A stretch of DNA of 64,000 bases from Ureibacillus galli (GCF_014836845.1 NZ_JACSQA010000005.1:1-64000), one strand, 5' to 3'; counted from the first letter of the stretch, positions 6,925 through 15,734 are shown. Program-made: numbers and translations. The notes: generated by a model from the sequence alone, not told the origin.

Positions 6925-8832
6925 ATGAATTTCTCTAAATGGCCTAAACATTCGATTTTAGCTATCGCTATACTGACAACTTGGATCAAAACTGTGATTG
7001 TATACCATACAAGTTTTGAAATGGACATTGAAAACGCAATGCAAGAGCTGATTTTAATAATTAACCCATTAAGTTTCCTATTATTTGCTTATGGGATTTC
7101 ATTATTTTTTAAAACGGCAAAAGTACGTCATCGTTATTTAATTACAATAAGCGTTTTCCTGGCGATTGTATTATTTGCTAATGTTGCGTTTTATCGATTC
7201 TATAATGATTTCATCACATTAGCAGTTTTATTCCAAACTAGCAATTTCGGAGATTTAGGTACTTCTGTAACGGAAATTATTAACTGGTACGATATTTTTT
7301 ACTTTACAGATGTTTTTGTTTTAATTTTAGCCATTAAATTTTTACCAAAATTACAAGAAGCAGCTCCAATTCGTAAAGATATCCGTCGTGCTTATTTTGT
7401 ATTAGCTGTTGCGATGGTGTTCTTAAATTTAGGATTAGCAGAAACGGAACGACCTCAATTATTAACACGTGCCTTTGACCGTGAATTATTAGTAAAAAAT
7501 ATTGGGACATATAACTATCACTTATATGATATTTATGTTCAATCCAAATCGAGTGCGCAAAGAGCATTAGCGGATGGTAGTGAACTTGTAGAAGTAGATA
7601 ACTATGTGCAAGCGAATCAATCAGCTATTAATGAGGAAATGTTTGGGAAGTATAAAGGTCGAAATGTTATTTTTGTCCAATTAGAATCATTACAAAATTT
7701 TGTCATTAATAATAAAATGAACGGGGAAGTTATAACTCCTTTCTTAAATTCTCTTACACAAGATAAAGATACGTACTATTTCAGTGACTTTTATCATCAA
7801 ACGGGATTAGGGAAAACAAGTGATTCTGAATTTATAGTAGAAAATTCATTGTTTGGTTTAGGAAGCGGCGCGGTGTTCTTCACTCATGGTGGAAATACGT
7901 ATAATTCGATGTCCGAGAGATTAAACGAAAATGGATATTTTACAAGTGTTATGCATTCTAACAATGCTTCGTTCTGGAATCGTGATGTCATTTATCAATC
8001 ATTAGATATTCAGAAATTTTATGATGTTGATTCCTATGATGTAACGGATGAAAACTCCGTGAACTGGGGTTTAAAAGACATTCCATTTTTCGAACAATCC
8101 GTTGATATGATGAGTGAGATGGAGCAACCTTTTGCTACGCGGATGATCACATTAACAAACCATTATCCGTTTACTTTAATGGAAGAGGATATTATGATTC
8201 CAGAATACAACTCAAATTCTGGAACACTTAATCGTTATTTCCAAACGGTTCGTTATTTAGATGAATCGATTAAAGTTTTCTTTGAAGAGTTAAAAGAATC
8301 AGGTCTTTACGATAATTCCATTATTGTCATGTATGGTGACCATTATGGTATTTCGGAAAACCATAATAAAGCAATGGCACAATACTTAGGTAAGGAAGAA
8401 ATTACTGCCTATGATAGTGCTTTATTGCAATCGGTACCGTTATTTATCCATATCCCTGGTTCAAACGATGGTCAAGTAATTGATGAAACTTCAGGTCAAA
8501 TTGATATTCGTCCGACGATATTACACCTTTTAGGAATTGATACTTCAAAAGACATGCAACTTGGTGACGATATGTTCTCTAAAGAACATGAAGATTTCGT
8601 CATATTCCGAGATGGTCGTTTTGTGACGGATCAATTAGTTTACGCTGGTGAAGTATGTTACGATCGGGATACGGGAGAGGAAGTAGAAATCGAAGCGTGT
8701 CAACCATATATTGACCGTGCTACCATTGAGCTTGAATATTCCGACCAAATTATTAATGGCGACTTGTTACGTTTCTATGATGAAGATACAGGGAATTTAA
8801 AACAAAATGTGGTAGAAGAAAAGAAAGAATAA
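6925..8832 (+). CDS. yqgS: LTA synthase family protein (lipoteichoic acid synthase, YqgS type)
   Basis: A membrane enzyme of 635 residues that transfers glycerolphosphate from phosphatidylglycerol to build the lipoteichoic acid chain. There are five N-terminal membrane helices (to about residue 170), then a linker and an extracellular sulfatase-fold domain. The metal and catalytic residues known from LtaS are visible: Glu254 (FVQLESLQ), nucleophile Thr298 (GLGKTSDSE) and Asp472-His473 (YGDHYG). ATG 6925 is preferred to ATG 6904 because AAAGGA at 6910-6915 fits it. Gene order yqgQ...yqgS...yqgX matches B. subtilis, where yqgS is one of several LTA synthase paralogues. Confidence 0.94.
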   Translation: MNFSKWPKHSILAIAILTTWIKTVIVYHTSFEMDIENAMQELILIINPLSFLLFAYGISLFFKTAKVRHRYLITISVFLAIVLFANVAFYRFYNDFITLAVLFQTSNFGDLGTSVTEIINWYDIFYFTDVFVLILAIKFLPKLQEAAPIRKDIRRAYFVLAVAMVFLNLGLAETERPQLLTRAFDRELLVKNIGTYNYHLYDIYVQSKSSAQRALADGSELVEVDNYVQANQSAINEEMFGKYKGRNVIFVQLESLQNFVINNKMNGEVITPFLNSLTQDKDTYYFSDFYHQTGLGKTSDSEFIVENSLFGLGSGAVFFTHGGNTYNSMSERLNENGYFTSVMHSNNASFWNRDVIYQSLDIQKFYDVDSYDVTDENSVNWGLKDIPFFEQSVDMMSEMEQPFATRMITLTNHYPFTLMEEDIMIPEYNSNSGTLNRYFQTVRYLDESIKVFFEELKESGLYDNSIIVMYGDHYGISENHNKAMAQYLGKEEITAYDSALLQSVPLFIHIPGSNDGQVIDETSGQIDIRPTILHLLGIDTSKDMQLGDDMFSKEHEDFVIFRDGRFVTDQLVYAGEVCYDRDTGEEVEIEACQPYIDRATIELEYSDQIINGDLLRFYDEDTGNLKQNVVEEKKE

Positions 8833-8835
8833 ATG

Positions 8836-8880
8836 AAAGGGTCATTTCATCCATGAAATGACCCTTTTAATGTTTTTTTT
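8836..8880 (+). terminator. LTA synthase gene terminator
   Basis: A perfect 15-bp stem, 8836-8850 with 8853-8867, with a two-base loop and T residues after it. Confidence 0.85.
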
Positions 8881-8931
8881 AATAAGGTTGGATAGCTTAA
8901 AGGTAATGGAGAAATACTTACAAATAAACGA

Positions 8932-8965
8932 AAAAGACGAAGTATCTTTTGATACTTCGTCTTTT
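8932..8965. terminator. Bidirectional terminator before the yqgW-like gene
   Basis: A perfect 15-bp stem, 8932-8946 with 8951-8965, and a TTTT loop. On the minus strand it lies just past the stop of the DUF2759 gene and ends in T residues. Confidence 0.85.
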
Positions 8966-8973
8966 ACAATAAA

Positions 8974-9153
8974 TTAGTGCAATTTTGGCGGATAACCTTG
9001 ATTTAAAACGGTCATAACTACAAACCAACCAAAGATTGCAGCTGTAGCAATACTGAAAATAAAAGCAAGAATATTTTTTTCTTTAATTGCTTGGAATAAA
9101 TTTACTACAGCAAAGATTGCTACTAAAGCGAAAATAACCATTAATAAGTTCAT
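8974..9153 (-). CDS. yqgW: Small membrane protein, DUF2759 family (YqgW-like)
   Basis: A 59-residue protein beginning MNLLMVIFALVAIFAVV and ending PPKLH. Two membrane helices (about residues 3-20 and 27-50) flank a short charged turn, QAIKEKN. The start ATG at 9153 is preceded on the minus strand by AGGAGTG. Size, topology and location beside yqgX and the LTA synthase gene match B. subtilis YqgW. Function is unknown. Confidence 0.8.
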   Translation of the reverse strand: MNLLMVIFALVAIFAVVNLFQAIKEKNILAFIFSIATAAIFGWFVVMTVLNQGYPPKLH

Positions 9154-9319
9154 TAAGAAGACACTCCTTTAGACATTAGAAGTTGAATGTCGTAGACAAT
9201 ATTCCTTCTTTATTGTAAAGCACTTACATCCGTTTGTCGAGAACAAAAAACACAGTTTATTTGAACGTTCAATGTAATTTTTTTCTTATCCATGTATAAT
9301 AATCAAGAGGTGATTATTG

Positions 9320-9970
9320 ATGTTAAATGTAAAAGTATTTAGTTTAGGTCCTGTTCAAACAAACTGTTATATTGTTAGTAATAAGCAAAAGGACTGCATT
9401 CTATTCGACCCAGGTGAAGAAGCTTCAAAAATAATTAATGTGATACGTTCCAATCAATTAAAACCAAAGGCCATATTCTTAACCCATACCCATTTTGACC
9501 ATATTGGGGCAGTGGATGAATTAAGGGAACTGTTTGATTTGCCATTATATGTACATGAACGGGAAGTGAGCTGGCTTGGAGATCCAATGAAAAACGGCTC
9601 TGGAAAATATGCAGAACTGCCGAATTACATTGTAAAAAAGCCAGATGAAGCCCATATTATTCGAAAAGAACAAACGTTTAACATCGACGGGTTCACTTTT
9701 AAAGCTGTATTTACTCCTGGCCATTCCCCTGGAAGTATTTCGTATATTTTTGAAGAAGATGGTTTTGCTATCGTAGGGGATACACTTTTTGAAAGAAGTA
9801 TTGGTAGAACCGATTTAATTGAAGGATCACTAAAAGTACTTCTTCAATCCATTCATGAAAAACTATTAGTGTTACCTGAGGATACAATTATTTACCCTGG
9901 ACATGGCTCCTATACAACGCCACAAGCCGAAATGGATATGAATCCATTTTTAAATGGTTACGAAGGGTAA
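9320..9970 (+). CDS. yqgX: MBL-fold metallo-hydrolase, YqgX (glyoxalase II-like)
   Basis: A 216-residue metallo-beta-lactamase-fold hydrolase. The dinuclear metal motif THTHFDHIG is near residues 55-63. A later His is in TPGHSPGS, Asp is in IVGDTLF, and the final His is in YPGHGSYT. The family hydrolyses thioesters such as hydroxyacyl-thiols. In organisms without glutathione the substrate may be a bacillithiol adduct, which is an inference. ATG 9320 is favoured over TTG 9317 by spacing from AGAGGTGA (9306-9313). A strong terminator follows. Confidence 0.9.
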   Translation: MLNVKVFSLGPVQTNCYIVSNKQKDCILFDPGEEASKIINVIRSNQLKPKAIFLTHTHFDHIGAVDELRELFDLPLYVHEREVSWLGDPMKNGSGKYAELPNYIVKKPDEAHIIRKEQTFNIDGFTFKAVFTPGHSPGSISYIFEEDGFAIVGDTLFERSIGRTDLIEGSLKVLLQSIHEKLLVLPEDTIIYPGHGSYTTPQAEMDMNPFLNGYEG

Positions 9971-9979
9971 AAAGAAAAA

Positions 9980-10012
9980 ACATCGACTGAACAAACAGTC
10001 GATGTCTTTTTT
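9980..10012. terminator. Bidirectional terminator between yqgX and yqgY
   Basis: ACATCGACTG (9980-9989) pairs perfectly with CAGTCGATGT (9996-10005), with an A run before and a T run after, between convergent genes. Confidence 0.88.
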
Positions 10013-10254
10013 TAATGGCCAGCACCAGGTACATGGATAAATGTAGTATAATACGTAAATCCAGCGAAGAATATAGTTAAATAAGCTCCGAAAATGTACA
10101 TGTACATGCGTTCTGTTAGGTTTAAGAAGCCTAATAATATAAATAAAATTGTATTACCAACGAATAATAGCGAAACCTCGTACATATCACCAAGGTAGAA
10201 CATAACGGCAAAAATACCAGTCCAGAATGCCATAACTTTATACATGTTGCTCAT
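10012..10254 (-). CDS. yqgY: Small membrane protein, DUF2626 family (YqgY-like)
   Basis: An 80-residue protein with three predicted membrane segments: MAFWTGIFAVMFYLG, LLFVGNTILFILLGFLN and YIFGAYLTIFFAGFTYY. The C-terminus is short (HVPGAGH). The DUF2626 family is restricted to Bacillales and lies beside yqgX in B. subtilis. A good AAGGAGGG ribosome site precedes the start on the minus strand. Function is unknown. Confidence 0.85.
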   Translation of the reverse strand: MSNMYKVMAFWTGIFAVMFYLGDMYEVSLLFVGNTILFILLGFLNLTERMYMYIFGAYLTIFFAGFTYYTTFIHVPGAGH

Positions 10255-10634
10255 GAAGAATCCCTCCTTTTGCCATGTGACTCAATAATCTCAACTTTTA
10301 TTATAAATGATTGGTAAGGATAATGTAAACTGCTACTTCCATTTTGTTTGTGACAAACAAATAAAAATTAAGAGAAAGTTTTCTCTTTTTTTCTCCTTTT
10401 AAAATGGAAATAAACTTTACCTTTTGGAAAGGTTTTCATTCACCAATTGGAAAAGCAGTTTAATCTCATTATTTGTTAATTACGATTTTTTAAACGGAAA
10501 TTACGCAATGAAAAAATTTTTTCCTGTAAATATTTGATTCAAGTCAAACGATGGAAAATTTCTCTGCAAAAAAGACGAGACAAGTGGTGTCTTCATCGGA
10601 AAATTGGTATTTCAAATTATATGCTCTTTACTGA
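10255..10634. other. 380-bp intergenic region
   Basis: AT-rich with no credible ORF. A weak minus-strand hairpin followed by T residues (about 10567-10596, AAGAC/GTCTT stem) may terminate the next gene leftwards. The right part of 10255-10330 should hold the yqgY promoter, but no clear consensus was found. Confidence 0.4.
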
Positions 10635-10973
10635 TTAATTTTGAGCAGGTGGGATTATTCCTGAAATAAGTAAAATAAATAATACAAGTCCTATGAAGAA
10701 AAAAATGATCGAAGAGATGAAGATAGGTCCGAATCTAAAAACCAGTTCTTCCCTTTTCTGAATAATCCCTGTTTGTGCGCTAGTTTGAGCAGCATTATAG
10801 TCGGAGAGAATGCCACCACTGCTTGAAAAGTAAAAACTAATGATGGCAAAAGCAATGCCAGTGAAAAACATGACTTCAATAAATCGTACTGAGAATGCTT
10901 CGGCAACAAAAAACGTTAAAACCGCTTCAATTACAAGTGTTATAAGAAAAATAATGATGTATTTCTTTCGAAT
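10635..10973 (-). CDS. Hypothetical membrane protein with apparent ATT start codon
   Basis: Read from ATT at 10973 the protein has 112 residues: a basic start RKKY, then three or four membrane helices (IIIFLITLVIEAVLTFFVA, VMFFTGIAFAIISFYF, ISSIIFFFIGLVLFILLISGI). The first ATG in frame, 10871, lies inside the second helix and has no ribosome site. The strong site AAGGAGGAG (minus strand, 10988-10980) is six bases from ATT 10973, and the reading frame between them is open and protein-like. A real ATT start or an ATG-to-ATT sequence error would both explain this. I do not recognise the family with certainty. Confidence 0.65.
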   Translation of the reverse strand: MRKKYIIIFLITLVIEAVLTFFVAEAFSVRFIEVMFFTGIAFAIISFYFSSSGGILSDYNAAQTSAQTGIIQKREELVFRFGPIFISSIIFFFIGLVLFILLISGIIPPAQN

Positions 10974-10988
10974 AATATTCTCCTCCTT

Positions 10989-11400
10989 AAAAGTAATATC
11001 GTCTATAACTGTATTTTAACATAATTTTACAATATCGTTACCATGAATACATCCTCTTTTTCGTCTTCAAAATAGATTCTGCCTTTAGAAAATCGTTACT
11101 AAGGGAAAATGGATAAAGAGGGTAGGTTGTCATACTGCCCCTTTTTTAATTCCAAACGAAAGGTTGTTTTTATTAAAAAGATTGAATTTATATTCTCGTT
11201 TTACTTACAAAAACAATCTCTTAGTAACGGGAAAAGCATGGAAATTTTGTATCGCTCGTGAACAAATTTATTATTTCTTTAGAAAATCAAGTTGAAAATT
11301 GAAAGATAGAAAAAGGGGTTTTCCAAATTAACATCCCATTATATACTGTCTTTAATTCGGTTGCGGTCAATAAAAATTCTATAATGATGAGGTGTTGTTT
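10989..11400. other. 412-bp comG upstream region
   Basis: Intergenic DNA between a minus-strand membrane gene and comGA. It contains one sequence fitting the ComK AT-box AAAA-N5-TTTT (11310-11322) and a poorer one 14 bases upstream (11283-11295). The spacing is not one of the usual 8, 18 or 31 bases. A TATAAT occurs at 11380-11385, close to the start codon. Competence control by ComK is therefore plausible but not shown. Confidence 0.35.
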
Positions 11401-12411
11401 ATGGACATTGAATCAGTAGTAGAAAATAAAAGTATGCAGTTATTATTAAAGGCACTCCATTTCGGAGCATCGGATATTCATATCGTTCCTCAAAATCATC
11501 AATACTCGATTCATTTTCGTAAATACGGAAAACTATTTCCAACGACCAATATCCCTTTTGAATTAGGTGACCGTATCATCTCTTATTTTAAATTTTTAGC
11601 ATCCCTTGATATTAGCGAAAAACGTAAACCTCAAAGCGGTTCTTTTCAAAAGGAATTTTCCAATCAGTTATATGCATTTCGGATTTCTACTCTACCATCC
11701 GTTTTTAAAAGAGAGAGTGTCGTTATCCGATTGATGCTTCAAAATGCTAATCTTCCCCTTACTTCACTTTCCATCAATCCAAAATCTGCAGAAAAACTAG
11801 TTCAACTTGTCTCGAGTCGTCAAGGTCTTTTGTTATTTTGTGGGCCAACAGGTTCAGGAAAAACGACTACTTTATATTCATTAGTTAATTATACGAGCGA
11901 AACTCTTGCCCGACATGTCATTTCTTTAGAAGATCCAGTTGAAAATAGTCAATCGAATTTATTACAAATACAAGTAAATGAAAGGGCAGGCGTAACCTAT
12001 GCTGCCGGTTTAAAAGCAATATTACGTCACTCACCGGATGTCATCATGATTGGAGAAATTCGAGATCGGGAAACCGCAAAAATTGCAATTGAAGCTTCGT
12101 TAACGGGACATTTAGTACTAAGTACAATTCATGCGAAAGACACGGTGAATTGTATATACCGATTGTTAGATTTAAATATAACTATCGAAGAAGTGAGACA
12201 AGCGCTTATTGGGATTGTTGCTCAATGTTTAGTAGAAATAGGAACAGAGGATAGAAAGGCGTTATATGAAATTTTAAGTGACCTCCATTTAGTTGATGCG
12301 ATAGCAGCGATAATGCGGGGTGACCACTATCAATTACCGGAATACGAAACGTTAACGTATCAGTTAGCTTCCTATGGGGTGAAGAAACAACATGCAACCG
12401 TTACGACTTAA
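11401..12411 (+). CDS. comGA: Competence pseudopilus assembly ATPase ComGA
   Basis: A 336-residue type II/IV secretion ATPase (GspE/PilB family) that powers assembly of the ComG pseudopilus for DNA uptake at the inner face of the membrane. Walker A is CGPTGSGKTTT (about residues 153-163). The Asp box is DVIMIGEIRDRETA and the His box is LTGHLVLSTIHAKD. The N-terminus carries the LKALHFGASDIHI motif. The zinc tetracysteine of many PilB proteins is absent, as in B. subtilis ComGA. ATG 11401 follows GAGGTG. It is the first gene of comGA-GG and overlaps comGB by 20 bases. Confidence 0.95.
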   Translation: MDIESVVENKSMQLLLKALHFGASDIHIVPQNHQYSIHFRKYGKLFPTTNIPFELGDRIISYFKFLASLDISEKRKPQSGSFQKEFSNQLYAFRISTLPSVFKRESVVIRLMLQNANLPLTSLSINPKSAEKLVQLVSSRQGLLLFCGPTGSGKTTTLYSLVNYTSETLARHVISLEDPVENSQSNLLQIQVNERAGVTYAAGLKAILRHSPDVIMIGEIRDRETAKIAIEASLTGHLVLSTIHAKDTVNCIYRLLDLNITIEEVRQALIGIVAQCLVEIGTEDRKALYEILSDLHLVDAIAAIMRGDHYQLPEYETLTYQLASYGVKKQHATVTT

Positions 12412-13459
12412 ATTTATCGACCATCCTTTTCTTCCCTCAAAAAAGAAGAAAGTCAAACAACTACCTGCATTTTTAAATCGGCTAAGTACATTGCTAAATG
12501 AAGGTTATACATTTGCCGACTCCGTTGATATGTTACTTCCTTACCATGTAGAAGATTTAGTTTATTGGAGGGCGGTAGTTTATGAAAAACTAAAAAATGG
12601 TGCGGATGTGACTGACATATTACAAAGTTTGTCCATACCGAATTATTATTTGATTACCATTCAAATTGCAGAAGAAAGTGGAAAGTTGGCAGAGGTATTA
12701 AAAACAGTTTCAAAGCAGTTAGAGTTTACATATCAAATGAGAAAAAAAGTAGTGAAACTGTTAAGCTATCCAATATTTTTATCCTTTGTTCTCATAATGA
12801 TCTTTATAGCTTTCCGCACGTATTTTTTACCAAACATTACGGAAATCATCCATTCTCGAACGAAGGAAGAGAGCGGAATTGTTAGTATTTCGAATTTTTT
12901 TCTTCACCTCCCTGATATACTCTTTATTATTTTCTCCAGTTGTTTAATCCTTTTTTTAATTTTCATAGTTTATTTAAAAAGAAAAGAAACATATAAACGA
13001 ATGGATATTTTATTAAAAATCCCCATCATCAATTACTTTTTCAAGTTGCAATTAACGATACGAATATCGAAAACTCTTGGTGAACTTCTTGTTGGCGGTA
13101 TTTCCCTTCAACAAGCGTTAGGCATATTACAAAGCCAACAATTTAATCAAACAATCGCGTATGTGGCAAAGGAACTAGAACGACAAGTCATTTATGGAGA
13201 ATCGTTATCAAATGCGGTCTTTATTTTAGCGTGGTTTTCACCAAAGTTTGAAGATTTTATAAAACACGGAGAAAAAAGCGGTTATTTAGGAAGGGAATTA
13301 CTTCTTTATTGTGATTTGTTAGAAGAAAAACTGGAAACGATTGTTCAACAAATTGTTGCGATTGTTCAACCGTTATTTTTTATTCTAATCGCCGTTTGTA
13401 TTATCGCTGCCTATTTAAGTATTTTACTACCGATGTATGAACTGATTGAACTAATTTAA
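12392..13459 (+). CDS. comGB: Competence pseudopilus membrane platform protein ComGB
   Basis: A 355-residue GspF/PilC-family polytopic membrane protein, the platform on which ComGA acts. Two GspF domains are visible, about residues 25-150 and 220-345, each with the pattern LxxGxxxxxAL (GGISLQQALGIL in the second). Membrane segments lie near 127-145, 175-195 and 325-345. The ATG at 12392 has GGGGTGAA upstream, inside the comGA coding sequence. Confidence 0.93.
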   Translation: MQPLRLKFIDHPFLPSKKKKVKQLPAFLNRLSTLLNEGYTFADSVDMLLPYHVEDLVYWRAVVYEKLKNGADVTDILQSLSIPNYYLITIQIAEESGKLAEVLKTVSKQLEFTYQMRKKVVKLLSYPIFLSFVLIMIFIAFRTYFLPNITEIIHSRTKEESGIVSISNFFLHLPDILFIIFSSCLILFLIFIVYLKRKETYKRMDILLKIPIINYFFKLQLTIRISKTLGELLVGGISLQQALGILQSQQFNQTIAYVAKELERQVIYGESLSNAVFILAWFSPKFEDFIKHGEKSGYLGRELLLYCDLLEEKLETIVQQIVAIVQPLFFILIAVCIIAAYLSILLPMYELIELI

Positions 13460-13473
13460 AAGGAGTGAGGGCA

Positions 13474-13785
13474 TTGATATTAAAAAAACAAGATGGATTT
13501 ACTTTAATCGAAATGCTCATTGTATTGTTCATTATTTCCATCTTAATTTTAGTTACTATCCCAAATGTAACGAAACATTTTAGTTCGATTGATAAAAAGG
13601 GATGCGATGCTTATGTCAAGATGGTGCAAGGACAAGTGGAAGCGTATAGGATTGATCATCATACTATTCCAACTATGAATGAATTAGTTGAAAAGGATTA
13701 TATCAATGAAGGTGAAACTTCCTGCCCAAATGGAGCAGATGTTGAAATACAAAGTGATGGGAAGGTTGTAGTGAAAGGAGAATAG
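13474..13785 (+). CDS. comGC: Major competence pseudopilin ComGC
   Basis: A 103-residue major pseudopilin. The prepilin site KKQDG|FTLIEM is cleaved after Gly by ComC peptidase. It is followed by the hydrophobic helix and two cysteines (in KKGCDAY and ETSCPNG) that form the intramolecular disulfide known for ComGC. TTG at 13474 is chosen because AGGAG at 13461-13465 is eight bases away. It follows comGB closely. Confidence 0.93.
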   Translation: MILKKQDGFTLIEMLIVLFIISILILVTIPNVTKHFSSIDKKGCDAYVKMVQGQVEAYRIDHHTIPTMNELVEKDYINEGETSCPNGADVEIQSDGKVVVKGE

Positions 13786-13797
13786 CTTTTTTCATAA

Positions 13798-14253
13798 ATG
13801 ACTTTGACGAAATATATTAAAACCGATAAAGGGTTTACTTTAATTGAAATGCTATTGGTCCTGTTCATTGTAATTGTTGTAAGTTCTTTCGTGTACAAAA
13901 TATCGTTAACAATTACAGAAAAGCAAGTTATTAATCAATTTTTCAACCAGGTTCAGCTGGATATACAAAGTATGCAAGCTCTTGCAATAGAGGAAAAGAA
14001 AACAATCAATGTATTGTTTAGTGATAACAACACGTACAAAGCTTATTACAGTCTTGATGGTAAAAAAATATTTGAGAGATCCTTTCCAACAAATATTCAG
14101 TTAAACATTTACAGCAATCTAAAAAACATCGTAATTTATCCAAATGGTGAAGTGGTGAACTTTGGCAAAATTATTTTTTATACCCCCTTTGGTGAAAGAC
14201 AATTAATAGTAAATATTCAAAAAGGGCGGATGAGAATAGTTGAAGCTAAATAG
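13798..14253 (+). CDS. comGD: Minor competence pseudopilin ComGD
   Basis: A 151-residue type II pseudopilin. The leader MTLTKYIKTDKG ends in Gly and is followed by FTLIEMLLVLFIVIV, the cleavage and assembly helix. The globular domain is beta-rich, as in GspH-type minor pilins. No good ribosome site lies at normal distance (AAAGGAG is about 17 bases away), so translation probably depends on coupling to comGC. Its stop overlaps the comGE start. Confidence 0.9.
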   Translation: MTLTKYIKTDKGFTLIEMLLVLFIVIVVSSFVYKISLTITEKQVINQFFNQVQLDIQSMQALAIEEKKTINVLFSDNNTYKAYYSLDGKKIFERSFPTNIQLNIYSNLKNIVIYPNGEVVNFGKIIFYTPFGERQLIVNIQKGRMRIVEAK

Positions 14254-14560
14254 TGAAGGAATATCTTTTGCTGAAACATTGCTAACTGTCGTCATTGTAT
14301 TTATACTTGCCGGAACGCTTCTTCCGTTTAGTTACCATTTAAAAGAGACTTTATATAACCAACAATTAGAATTACATGCCTCCGAGACTGCATTAGAAAT
14401 TGCCAAAAGACTTCAAACGCAATCTTTAAAAAGTGGTGTGAAAACAATTGATGAAATTGATTACCACTGGATATACGACGGTCAAAAAATTTGTGTAAAG
14501 TATCGTAATGGGGATGAAGAAAAACAAAAATGTATCGGACGACAAAAAGAATTTTCTTAA
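14240..14560 (+). CDS. comGE: Minor competence pseudopilin-like protein ComGE
   Basis: A 106-residue protein with a very short leader (MKLNSEG), then ISFAETLLTVVIVFILAG, a divergent pilin-type helix keeping the Glu at position 5 after cleavage. Two cysteines (KICVKY, KQKCIG) lie near the C-terminus. TTG 14240 follows GGGCGGATGA. Sequence is poorly conserved in this family, so identity rests on operon position. Confidence 0.85.
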   Translation: MKLNSEGISFAETLLTVVIVFILAGTLLPFSYHLKETLYNQQLELHASETALEIAKRLQTQSLKSGVKTIDEIDYHWIYDGQKICVKYRNGDEEKQKCIGRQKEFS

Positions 14561-14991
14561 GTAATAAAGGATTTACTTTGTTAGAAGCGTTATTTCAATT
14601 TATCGTATTCATGTTATTAGCCAATATTTTCATAATGTTTGTTCTATGGTTAAACCAAATGAATAAAACGTTGATGACCAATGAAAATGTAGCATGGGAA
14701 TTATTTGTCCAAGATGTTCAACAGTTATTTACAAATATAAGAGAAATAACAGTCAAAGATGAATATGGGCAAGTAGAGATTGCTTATGTTGATTCATTGG
14801 AGCGGAAACAAATCAATCGAACTGGTGATGTCATACGACTCCAAACAAATGATAAAGGATATGTACCGTTATTAATTGGTATTCGAAAGGTTCAATTTCA
14901 TCTTCAAGATGAATTTCTAACAATAATTGTTGAATTTCAAGATGGTGAAGTAAGGGAGAGAACTTTCTTTGTTCAAACAACTAACAAATAA
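14530..14991 (+). CDS. comGF: Minor competence pseudopilin ComGF
   Basis: A 153-residue protein of the ComGF family. The N-terminal leader ends LSNKG, followed by FTLLEALFQFIVFMLLANIF. The conserved WELFVQDVQQLF segment and the C-terminal EFQDGEVRERTFFV are typical. ATG 14530 overlaps the comGE end, and GGGGATGAAG lies upstream. Confidence 0.9.
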   Translation: MYRTTKRIFLSNKGFTLLEALFQFIVFMLLANIFIMFVLWLNQMNKTLMTNENVAWELFVQDVQQLFTNIREITVKDEYGQVEIAYVDSLERKQINRTGDVIRLQTNDKGYVPLLIGIRKVQFHLQDEFLTIIVEFQDGEVRERTFFVQTTNK

Positions 14992-15157
14992 CAAGGGAGC
15001 TACTTTCGCATTAGCTATCATGTTACTTTTTATCGCAACTTCCTTTATAACTTACTATTGTCTTTCATACCAATCACAAATAAAAACATATAATTCGTTG
15101 GAATTAGCCAATGTTCGTGCTACGATAAACTTACTAGAGAAAATTGGTAGTAAGTAG
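14969..15157 (+). CDS. comGG: Short ComGG-like pseudopilin
   Basis: A 62-residue ORF at the ComGG position. TTG 14969 follows AAGGGAGAG at 14952-14960. The leader TNNKG is followed by ATFALAIMLLFIATSFITYY, resembling the class III pilin segment of ComGG. B. subtilis ComGG is about twice as long, so the soluble domain is nearly missing. No frameshifted remainder is obvious downstream. Confidence 0.7.
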   Translation: MFKQLTNNKGATFALAIMLLFIATSFITYYCLSYQSQIKTYNSLELANVRATINLLEKIGSK

Positions 15158-15188
15158 ACAGATTTTTGGTTGTAAAGAAGGTGATAGC

Positions 15189-15704
15189 ATGCGAAAAATA
15201 TACTTAGTAGGCTTCATGGGATGTGGAAAAAGCGCTATCGGTCGAAGATTAAGCTATTTTTTAAGGATGCCGTATTACGACATGGATCATGAAATAGTTC
15301 GACAACAGGGGATGTCGATTCCAGAAATATTTGAAAAATATGGCGAGTCACATTTTAGAGCGTTAGAAACCGAGTTCCTTCGTAATTTTCGAGATGAAGC
15401 ATGTATTATATCGACAGGTGGAGGAGTTGCCATAAACGAAGAAAATCGGAAAATTATGCGTCGTACAGGGCTCGTCTTTTTTTTAGATGCCACGTTCGAG
15501 GATATTTATATTCGAATTAAAAATGATAAAAATCGACCTATCGTCCAACGATCCACAAAACAAGAATTGGAACAGTTGTATCATACGCGAAGAAAATTTT
15601 ACCGGACGGCAGGTCATATTCGAGTTTTAACGGAGGGCCGTACCCTTCGTCAAATTGTAGAGTATATTGCTTTCCAAGTAAATCGATTAAAAGGCGAACA
15701 ATGA
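15189..15704 (+). CDS. aroK: Shikimate kinase
   Basis: A 171-residue kinase that phosphorylates shikimate at the 3-OH with ATP in the common aromatic pathway. The P-loop is GFMGCGKSAIG (residues 8-18). The shikimate-binding DMDHEI, the STGGGVA motif and the lid region DKNRPIV are present. The start ATG at 15189 has AAGAAGGTGAT upstream. The gene follows comGG as in B. subtilis, but yqzE, which intervenes there, is missing. Confidence 0.94.
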   Translation: MRKIYLVGFMGCGKSAIGRRLSYFLRMPYYDMDHEIVRQQGMSIPEIFEKYGESHFRALETEFLRNFRDEACIISTGGGVAINEENRKIMRRTGLVFFLDATFEDIYIRIKNDKNRPIVQRSTKQELEQLYHTRRKFYRTAGHIRVLTEGRTLRQIVEYIAFQVNRLKGEQ

Positions 15705-15734
15705 AGTTTGGTAATGGTTTAATGTTCGTTTTTT
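15695..15734 (+). terminator. aroK terminator (modest)
   Basis: CGAACA (15695-15700) pairs with TGTTCG (15723-15728), followed by six T. The loop is long, so strength is uncertain. Confidence 0.5.
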
